Assembly (NCBI GenBank): GCA_017545095.1
Contig: JAFYCU010000001.1
Span: 1-5,010 of the forward strand
From: Muribaculaceae bacterium
GTDB lineage: Bacteria > Bacteroidota > Bacteroidia > Bacteroidales > Muribaculaceae
Reading direction: 5' to 3'
Length of the DNA: 5,010 nt
Shown piece after piece: positions 1 through 5,010 of the stretch; positions within the stretch are counted from its first letter, which is position 1, and each line of letters begins with the position of its first letter. The notes under the pieces were generated by a model, which was not told the DNA's origin, made no database searches, and saw only the letters and a program-made list of their open reading frames with translations. Position numbers and translations under genes: made by a program.

Positions 1-47
1 ATGCCTACCGCTATCAGTGGTATGAATCCAATGTTCCACACTTTTGA
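1..47 (+). CDS. possible 3' end of an upstream gene
   Basis: Reading from base 3, the frame gives AYRYQWYESNVPHF and then a TGA at 45-47. The aromatic, well-mixed composition looks like a real protein C-terminus, and an upstream gene ending here would fit the AT-rich non-coding stretch that follows. Only 14 codons are visible, so no family can be named. Frame 1 is also open from the window edge to a TGA at 157-159, but its translation is less protein-like. This is inference from very little sequence, and the stretch may be non-coding. Confidence 0.25.
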   Translation, partial: AYRYQWYESNVPHF

Positions 48-75
48 TACACCTTCGGGTGCCGTGGGGATGGCG

Positions 76-107
76 GTCACACTCTGTGACGGGCCTCGTA
101 GAGGGCC
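76..107. other. two adjacent small hairpins
   Basis: Bases 76-90 are a perfect inverted repeat, GTCACA-CTC-TGTGAC. Directly after it, 92-107 read GGCCTC-GTA-GAGGGCC, which pairs with one bulged G. Neither is followed by a T-run on either strand, so they are not standard intrinsic terminators. Their place 29 bases after the possible stop at 45-47 would suit a 3'-end structure for the upstream gene. They could equally be a protein-binding site. The TCACA and TGTGA halves are in the opposite order to a CRP-type TGTGA-N6-TCACA site. Confidence 0.35.
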
Positions 108-175
108 AACAAACGAACAATTCGCTCATTGTCAAAGCTATGCAACCTGCGAAACTTGAATAAGTAATTATTTTC

Positions 176-213
176 ATTTTGCAAAATTAGAAAAACTGTA
201 TGGATTTTGCAAA
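176..213 (+). promoter_or_regulatory. candidate promoter with paired TTTGCAAA palindromes
   Basis: TTTGCAAA, an 8-base palindrome, occurs at 178-185 and again at 206-213, with centres 28 bases apart. The first copy extends to a perfect 12-base palindrome, ATTTTGCAAAAT (176-187). Known Bacteroidetes primary-sigma promoters have TTTG near -33 and TAnnTTTG near -7, separated by about 19-21 bases. Here TTTG at 178-181 is followed after 20 bases by GGATTTTG at 202-209: spacing and the TTTG parts match, but the TA of the -7 box is missing. It may be the promoter of the GH2 gene, an operator, or both. The assignment is inference; the repeats themselves are directly visible. Confidence 0.4.
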
Positions 214-358
214 TAAAGCAGCAGAACTTCACGCGTGAACCTGGAAGAATGGACATTGCTGGAGTCAATTCATGCACGCTTCATCTCACAGTGCGCTTGC
301 ACAATTCAGAAATTTTGATGAAATTTGCATGTCGAAATCTCTAAGCGCCATTTGCTCT

Positions 359-3300
359 ATGCGTTTCCTTCCCCTACTCCGTTCTATCGTTGCCGTTATG
401 GCTGTGCTGACCCTGATGGTAGAAGCCCAGCCAACGCATAACCGCCCTATAGGCACCTACCCCGGTAATCCTGACGAATACTTCGGCCCCGCGCTGGTGG
501 AAGGCGGTGGTTACCGCAACCTGGCCCTGCACCGCATGGTGTGGCAATCGAGTGCCTGCGACTTCAACCTCACCTCGCATCTGCTCACCGACGGCATCAT
601 CCACCACGGCGAGGCGGCCTGGCTGCGCGTCACCACGCCCAACGGCGAACGGCCAGTACACCAGCGCGAGAGCGCCATCGACGGCAACGACTGGACGTGC
701 AACATCGTCATGGGTGGCGACACGTGGCTGCAATACGACTGGCAGGGCATGAGCGTCGACGTGGACGAGGTGGAGATGGTGTGCAGCATGGCCTATCGGC
801 CCGACAGCCCTCAAGGATTTGAGCTGCGGCTGCACACCTCGACCGATGGCCTACAATGGCAGGTGGCCGACCAGTGGCAGGGCGACACGTTGCCTGGCAA
901 CGCCTCGCGCCGCCGCGCACACAGCGACCCGAACAAGAACTCCGATGATGACAGCGACCTGCTGCCCACACGCAGCATCCGGCACACATTCCACATCAGC
1001 CACAGCCGCTTCTCGCATCTGCGCATGGCATTACGTGCCCCTGCCGCAGCACACTGGACCATCACCGAGCTGAAGATGCACCGAGGCGGCTCACCTGCCG
1101 CCGGCATCCTGCCCGCCACACGGTTCACCAGTGCGTGGCGCAGCGCGGGCACCAGCGGCGAGTGGGTGACCATCGACCTGGGCGGTACAAGCATCGTCGA
1201 CAAAGTGCGGCTGCACTGGCTTGGCACACCGGCAAAGGGGCACATCCTAGTCAGTGATGATAATGCGAACTGGAAAACAGCGGCCACGCTGCCCAGCAAT
1301 ATGCAGCATGCTCAGGAAGTCACGCTGGGGTACGCATCATGCCGCTACGTGCGTGTGACGATGAGCGAGAGCCGCGATGGCGAACCGATGTGCCTGACCG
1401 AAATCGAGGTGCTGGGCACCGGCGGCGTGAGGGTGCAGCCTCACGCTTCCGGCGGATGGCAGGGCCGGCAGTGGTTGCTCGATGGCGGCGATTGGCGGCT
1501 GCAACGCGCCTCGCAGGTGACCGATGACGGGGCACAAGTTTCCTCGTCAGGTTTCGACACCACGGGGTGGTTTACAGCCACGGTGCCTGCTACGGTGTTG
1601 TCGAGTTTTGTTAATGCCGGTGCCTTGCCCGACATGAACCACGACGACAACCTGCTGCTGGCTTCGGAGTCGTTTTTCGGGGGTGATTTCTGGTACCGCC
1701 GCACCTTTGACCTGCCCGAGGAGTTTATGCATCGCCGTGTGATACTCCACCTCGACGGCATCAACTGGAAAGCCGAGGTGTGGCTCAACGGGACGCTGGT
1801 CGACCGCATCGACGGAGCCTTCAAACGCGGCCTGTGCGACATCACACGCCACTTGCACGACACCGACAACGTGCTTGCCATACGCATCATCGCCAACGCC
1901 CATCCTGGCGGCGTGAAACTCAAGACCGAGCGCAACACCGACTACAACGGCGGCATCCTTGGTGCCGACAACCCCACCTTCCACGCCACCGTGGGCTGGG
2001 ACTGGATCTCGACCATCCGCGGCCGCGACATCGGCATCTGGGACGACATGTACCTCACCGCCTCGGGCGATGTCACCCTCAGCGACCCCGTGGTGACCAC
2101 CACACTCGGCGCGAGCGACACCTTGGCCACAATGACCCCCGCCGTACGCCTCACCAACCACGATGCCCATCGCTCCGTCACCGGCTTGCTGCGAGGTAGC
2201 ATCGGCGACATCCATTTCCAACGTCTGGTCGCCATTCCGCCCGACACCACCATCGAAGCCGTGTTCTCACCCGAAGCATTTCCCGAACTATGCGGCCAGA
2301 CAATGCGCCTGTGGTGGCCCAACGGTTATGGCGAACCGTATCTTTACGATGCCTCCTTTATGTTTGTCGCCGATGGACAACCGGGCGATAGTCTCCACTA
2401 CCGAGCCGGCATCCGCGAGGTCACCACCACTGGCAAGGACTCGTGTCTGCGTATCTATGTGAACCACCGCCGCGTGGTGTCGCTGGGCGGCAACTGGGCC
2501 TTCAGCGAGAACAACCTCAACTACCGCGGTCGCGAATACGACGCCGCCGTGCGGCATCACCGCGAGATGAACTGCAACATGATTCGCAACTGGGTGGGCA
2601 TGACCGCCGACCGCGAGTTTTACGAAGCCTGCGACCGCCATGGCATCATGGTGTGGCAGGACTTCTGGCTCGCCAATCCCGCCGACGGCCCCGACCCCGC
2701 CGATGAGGCAATGTTCACCGACAACGCCCGCGACCTGATGCTGAAAATACGCCGACACCCCTGCCTCACCATCTACTGCGGTCGCAACGAGGGCTATCCG
2801 CCGCCAAGCCTCGACAGCGCATTGCGGCACTTGGTGGCCACGCTGCATCCGGGCCTGGACTACATCTCTAGCTCGGCCGACGACGGGGTGAGCGGCCACG
2901 GCCCCTACCACGCGCTACATCCCGAGGAGTATTTCACCCGCCAAACCGGCAAGCTGCACACCGAGCGCGGCATGCCCTGCGTGATGACCATCGAGGGGTT
3001 GCGCCGCACACTCGACGACGCGCACCTGTGGCCGCAAAACGAGTATTGGGGCCGCCACGACTTCACCCGCGAGGGGGCACAACGCGGCGAAGCATTCAAC
3101 CTGCTGATTGAGGAAAGCTTCGGCACACCGCAGTCGGCCGAGGAGTTCACCCAATGGGCACAATGGGTCAACTTCGAGGGCTACCGCGCCATGTACGAGA
3201 GCGGTAGCCGCGACCGCATGGGACTGCTCATCTGGATGAGCCACCCCTGCTGGCCCTCGATGGTGTGGCAGACCTACGACTACTACCTGGAACCCACCGC

Positions 3301-3925
3301 CGCCTACTTCGGCGTGAAGCACGCCTGCGAGCCGCTGCATGTGCAGTGGAACCCCGTCAGCGACCGCGTGGAGGTAGTGAACCGCTCTGCAGGTTTTCGG
3401 CGGGGCGCTGCATCGGCCACCTTCATCGGCATCGACGGCACAGTGTTGCGGATTGCCGAGCAGCCCTTCACTTGCAAGGAAGACACCACCGTCAACCTGA
3501 GTCTGAGAACCACTCCACCCGACTATGAAGGGGTGTACATCATGCGTTTGGAACTCAGGGACGAGAAAGGGAAATCGCTGTCGGTCAACGACTATGTGCG
3601 CAGCACCACCGGCCATGACCGCCGTGCGCTGCGCTTGATGCCAACCGTCACCATGCAGGCCACAGCGTCAGTGGACGGCACGCAAGCACGCGTCACCATC
3701 ACCAACACCAGCTCCGTGCCGGCGATGATGCTGCGCCTGAACCTCAAGGGCGATGACGGCGAACAGATTCTGCCTGTCGTCTACAGCGACAACTACCTGC
3801 ACCTGTTGCCCGGCGAAAGTCGCACCATCACCATCGAATGGAATGCCGCCGATGCGCGAGGCACCACACCAGTCGTCGAAATCACCGGCACCAACGTGAA
3901 GCAGTGCTCGATAAGGTTGCTATAG
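359..3925 (+). CDS. secreted GH2 glycoside hydrolase with discoidin-like domains
   Basis: Residues are numbered from the ATG at 272. A probable exported retaining exo-glycosidase of family GH2, beta-mannosidase/exo-beta-glucosaminidase (CsxA-like) clade. The ATG at 359 (M30) gives a textbook signal peptide, a basic start, a hydrophobic 38-50 and likely cleavage after VEA; ATGs at 329 and 272 are alternatives. Domains: two F5/8 type C-like modules (about 80-270 and 275-383), GH2 jelly roll (395-600), Ig-like (600-710, with LWWPNGYGEPYLYD), TIM barrel (720-1015, with NMIRNW and GIMVWQDFW), then two beta domains, the last with DNYLHLLPGE near 1173-1182 as in the GlcNase-type Ig fold. Proposed acid/base is E840 in GRNEGYP and nucleophile E898 in LHTERG. 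CsxA has Ser-Asp where this has Asn-Glu, so glucosaminidase activity should not be assumed. No lipobox and no type IX C-terminal domain are seen, suggesting the periplasm. The gene looks intact. Family is firm; substrate is unknown. Confidence 0.95.
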   Translation: MRFLPLLRSIVAVMAVLTLMVEAQPTHNRPIGTYPGNPDEYFGPALVEGGGYRNLALHRMVWQSSACDFNLTSHLLTDGIIHHGEAAWLRVTTPNGERPVHQRESAIDGNDWTCNIVMGGDTWLQYDWQGMSVDVDEVEMVCSMAYRPDSPQGFELRLHTSTDGLQWQVADQWQGDTLPGNASRRRAHSDPNKNSDDDSDLLPTRSIRHTFHISHSRFSHLRMALRAPAAAHWTITELKMHRGGSPAAGILPATRFTSAWRSAGTSGEWVTIDLGGTSIVDKVRLHWLGTPAKGHILVSDDNANWKTAATLPSNMQHAQEVTLGYASCRYVRVTMSESRDGEPMCLTEIEVLGTGGVRVQPHASGGWQGRQWLLDGGDWRLQRASQVTDDGAQVSSSGFDTTGWFTATVPATVLSSFVNAGALPDMNHDDNLLLASESFFGGDFWYRRTFDLPEEFMHRRVILHLDGINWKAEVWLNGTLVDRIDGAFKRGLCDITRHLHDTDNVLAIRIIANAHPGGVKLKTERNTDYNGGILGADNPTFHATVGWDWISTIRGRDIGIWDDMYLTASGDVTLSDPVVTTTLGASDTLATMTPAVRLTNHDAHRSVTGLLRGSIGDIHFQRLVAIPPDTTIEAVFSPEAFPELCGQTMRLWWPNGYGEPYLYDASFMFVADGQPGDSLHYRAGIREVTTTGKDSCLRIYVNHRRVVSLGGNWAFSENNLNYRGREYDAAVRHHREMNCNMIRNWVGMTADREFYEACDRHGIMVWQDFWLANPADGPDPADEAMFTDNARDLMLKIRRHPCLTIYCGRNEGYPPPSLDSALRHLVATLHPGLDYISSSADDGVSGHGPYHALHPEEYFTRQTGKLHTERGMPCVMTIEGLRRTLDDAHLWPQNEYWGRHDFTREGAQRGEAFNLLIEESFGTPQSAEEFTQWAQWVNFEGYRAMYESGSRDRMGLLIWMSHPCWPSMVWQTYDYYLEPTAAYFGVKHACEPLHVQWNPVSDRVEVVNRSAGFRRGAASATFIGIDGTVLRIAEQPFTCKEDTTVNLSLRTTPPDYEGVYIMRLELRDEKGKSLSVNDYVRSTTGHDRRALRLMPTVTMQATASVDGTQARVTITNTSSVPAMMLRLNLKGDDGEQILPVVYSDNYLHLLPGESRTITIEWNAADARGTTPVVEITGTNVKQCSIRLL

Positions 3926-3972
3926 TGATGAGTGACGAGTGATGAGAACTCTTGACCCGTCACTCGACACTC
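3924..3972. repeat. 7-bp AGTGAYG tandem and inverted repeat units
   Basis: Three head-to-tail units, AGTGATG (3924-3930), AGTGACG (3931-3937) and AGTGATG (3938-3944), start inside the GH2 stop codon. Two inverted units, CGTCACT and CGACACT (3958-3971), follow after a 13-base gap. The inverted pair overlaps the stop codon and last codons of the minus-strand DUF4846 gene, where it encodes the end of its SVE tail. Unit identity is 6-7 of 7 except for CGACACT, which differs by one further base. Whether this is a dispersed genomic repeat or a local one cannot be told from one window. Confidence 0.75.
3930..3972. terminator. candidate bidirectional terminator between convergent genes
   Basis: Arms at 3930-3944 and 3958-3972 form a 15-pair stem: 13 Watson-Crick pairs, one A-A mismatch (3935/3967) and one T-G wobble, with a 13-base loop. 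Because the arms are built of 7-base units, a register shifted by one unit can also form. The element sits exactly where the GH2 gene (+) and DUF4846 gene (-) end facing each other, as expected for a shared terminator. There is no T-run after the stem on either strand, so it is not a classic intrinsic terminator. It might act by blocking transcript degradation or read-through. Confidence 0.5.
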
Positions 3973-4838
3973 TTGAAACGCATGATTTTGGCATCCCTGC
4001 TCAAGTCAAAAGTCCATTCGGGTGTTATAATGTAGTAATTGTTGATTGTGCTCCATGCGTCACCACCTTTCATACTATTTAATATCTCAATCTCTTGTGC
4101 CGGCATATAGCTTTGGGCTAGAATAAAAGCGCTTTTCGCTTTGTCCACCACAATCACAGCATGCCCGGGCGAACCAGGTTGAATGATCACATCTCCGATA
4201 TGGAGAGGAACTGGCAACGAATAATCATCATAAACCGTGTCCATTTCCATATCCATCGGCAGCGAGGCTGTTCCGGCGTAGGTGAACACCATCAGCAGAT
4301 ACTGGCGGAACGTGGGATAGGTATAGTCTTCCTGATTGTTGATACGGTACCACGAGGCATGGTTGCCATTCACCTGGATACGCTCGCCGTGCGCCCACCG
4401 CTCATAGTCGGCCAGAAAACCGCTCACAAAATGGAACTTGATCTTGTCATACTGTTTGCTCTGCCACAAATATTCGCTGTAGAGGCGAATGCAGGCGTCG
4501 GCGCATTGCTGCAGGTCCTCGGTGTCGATGTCCATGTCCACCACACGATAAGCCGCACGCTGGTTTGGTTTCTCACGGCCATCGTAAAGATGCGTGGGAT
4601 AACCCTTGGGCTTCAGCGGCAAGTTGCGCAGATACTCGGCAAACGACCCCGGCGCCACCGAATCGCGCATGTGGTCATTCCATGTCGGGATATCCCCTAC
4701 ACACTTAATCGGGTCCACCTCAACGGAATCCACATTCTCGGAATGGCATCCCATGATGGACTCCTTGTCGTTGGACTCATTTTTGCAATAAAAAAACAGC
4801 AGCAAAAAAGCCAGAATCGCAATTAAAACATTCTTCAT
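3960..4838 (-). CDS. DUF4846 family protein, probably exported or lipid-anchored
   Basis: A 292-residue protein that I recognise as the DUF4846 family, whose function is not known to me. The family-like blocks run almost the full length: LKPKGYPTHLYDG (75-87), the helix EDLQQCADACIRLYSEYLW (107-125), KFHFVSGF (134-141), FRQYLLMVFTYAGTASL (177-193), GDVIIQPGSPGHAVIVVDKA (215-234), ILAQSYMPAQEIEIL (239-253) and TPEWTF (272-277). Residues 3-17 are strongly hydrophobic after an initial Lys and lead to Cys18; this could be a lipoprotein signal, but Phe-Phe-Tyr before the Cys is a poor lipobox, so a membrane anchor or ordinary signal peptide is possible. Residues 19-50 look like a polar linker. The ATG lies after an AT-rich leader without a Shine-Dalgarno sequence. 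The gene converges on the GH2 gene and is not in operon with it. Composition is uneven: AT-rich at both ends, GC-rich in the middle. Confidence 0.92.
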   Translation of the reverse strand: MKNVLIAILAFLLLFFYCKNESNDKESIMGCHSENVDSVEVDPIKCVGDIPTWNDHMRDSVAPGSFAEYLRNLPLKPKGYPTHLYDGREKPNQRAAYRVVDMDIDTEDLQQCADACIRLYSEYLWQSKQYDKIKFHFVSGFLADYERWAHGERIQVNGNHASWYRINNQEDYTYPTFRQYLLMVFTYAGTASLPMDMEMDTVYDDYSLPVPLHIGDVIIQPGSPGHAVIVVDKAKSAFILAQSYMPAQEIEILNSMKGGDAWSTINNYYIITPEWTFDLSRDAKIMRFKSVE

Positions 4839-5010
4839 GGTTCTAACGGTTAAATTAACGAACTAATAAGGGTCATCCGATATTCGGAGTGATAGATTTG
4901 GAGCTATTGGCAAAACGTTATCTCGCTGATAAATCTTGCGAGATGGCTTTCCAGTGTGGGTGATGGGCGATGCATGTTGGGTTACTCATGTGCTGGCCGG
5001 ATGGCCGAGA
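4839..5010. other. region upstream of the DUF4846 gene, with short palindromes
   Basis: No gene is supported here. Visible structures are GTTAA-A-TTAAC at 4849-4859, just before the DUF4846 start; TCCGA-TAT-TCGGA at 4876-4888; a perfect 7-bp inverted repeat at 4920-4944; and TGGCC repeated at 4993-4997 and 5001-5005. The DUF4846 promoter should lie here on the minus strand. TTTG occurs at 4914-4911 on that strand, but no TAnnTTTG box follows at the right distance, so I do not call one. Minus-strand frames are open for 23-37 codons, and one has an ATG at 4975 and ends at 4904; they are too short to count as genes. Confidence 0.5.
4920..4944. repeat. perfect 7-bp inverted repeat
   Basis: ATCTCGC (4920-4926) and GCGAGAT (4938-4944) are exact reverse complements separated by 11 bases. 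The inner bases are AT-rich and the arms GC-rich, so it could be an operator for a dimeric regulator or a stem-loop in a leader transcript. There is no strong T-run after it on the plus strand; on the minus strand a TTTT follows a few bases later, which makes a weak terminator for a leftward transcript possible. It lies 82-106 bases upstream of the DUF4846 start. Confidence 0.4.

Larger units (their letters stand above)
48..358. other. intergenic region upstream of the GH2 gene
   Basis: No convincing gene lies in these roughly 310 bases. A 66-codon minus-strand frame (77-277) and a 29-codon in-frame extension of the GH2 reading frame (ATG at 272) are present, but neither resembles a real protein. 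The first half has two small hairpins (76-107). The second half, about 155-220, is markedly AT-rich and holds the paired TTTGCAAA palindromes proposed as the promoter. If transcription starts near 216, the GH2 leader would be about 110-145 bases long, depending on the start codon. No riboswitch or RNA gene is recognised. Confidence 0.6.

Noticed and set aside
76..90. CRP/FNR-like operator
   Set aside because: The half sites are in the order TCACA...TGTGA with a 3-base gap, the reverse of the CRP arrangement.
131..140. TAGCTTTG on the minus strand, a perfect match to a Bacteroidetes -7 box
   Set aside because: No TTTG lies at the proper distance upstream and there is no supported leftward gene for it to serve, so a chance match is likely.
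77..277. Minus-strand 66-codon frame in the upstream intergenic region
   Set aside because: Composition is not protein-like, it crosses the AT-rich promoter candidate, and it has no neighbour or motif to support it.
1547..3616. Long minus-strand open frames opposite the GH2 gene (1547-2221, 2288-2911, 2915-3616, all in one antisense frame)
   Set aside because: They are shadows of a GC-rich gene: the plus-strand frame has clear GH2 domains end to end, while the antisense translations are Val/Ala/Gly/His-rich with no recognisable domain.
3924..3972. CRISPR array or mobile-element end
   Set aside because: Units are only 7 bases with no spacers, and there is no transposase or flanking duplication; a terminator-like repeat fits better.
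4161..4826. Plus-strand 221-codon frame opposite the DUF4846 gene
   Set aside because: The minus strand carries a full-length recognisable family protein; the opposite frame has no recognisable motif and no start context of its own.
1..5010. A polysaccharide utilisation locus or a new multi-gene system
   Set aside because: Only one CAZyme is present, with no SusC/SusD pair, regulator or transporter in the window, and the neighbouring gene is convergent, so joint function is not supported.

Overview
The window looks like a chromosomal segment of a Bacteroidales-type gut bacterium (Prevotella, Bacteroides or Muribaculaceae-like). The evidence is a large secreted GH2 glycosidase carrying discoidin-like modules, a DUF4846-family protein (to my knowledge typical of Bacteroidetes), no recognisable Shine-Dalgarno sequences before the starts, and AT-rich intergenic DNA beside GC-rich genes. 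I cannot name genus or species.

Layout. Bases 1-47 may hold the last codons of an upstream plus-strand gene. Bases 48-358 have no convincing gene; they hold two small adjacent hairpins (76-107) and a pair of TTTGCAAA palindromes (178-185 and 206-213) whose spacing fits a Bacteroidetes -33/-7 promoter. Bases 359-3925 (+) encode a roughly 1190-residue exported GH2 enzyme: signal peptide, two discoidin-like domains, GH2 jelly roll, Ig-like domain, TIM barrel with candidate catalytic residues E840 and E898, and two C-terminal beta domains. Bases 3960-4838 (-) encode a 292-residue DUF4846 protein with an N-terminal export or anchor segment. Bases 4839-5010 have no supported gene, but hold several small palindromes and a perfect 7-bp inverted repeat.

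The two genes converge, with 34 bases between their stop codons. That junction is built from 7-base AGTGAYG units that fold into a long imperfect hairpin, and the hairpin takes in the last codons of the DUF4846 gene. It is the most structured non-coding signal in the window.

The two genes are not an operon and nothing shows a shared function. The GH2 enzyme probably acts in the periplasm, or possibly at the cell surface, on a glycan whose identity cannot be read here; no SusC/SusD pair, regulator or other CAZyme falls inside the window. I see no CRISPR, tRNA, rRNA, transposase or phage gene. I did not find a clearly new multi-gene system. The best leads are the uncharacterised DUF4846 protein with a Cys/His pattern faintly like papain-type hydrolases, the GH2 substrate question, and the repeat-built convergent junction.
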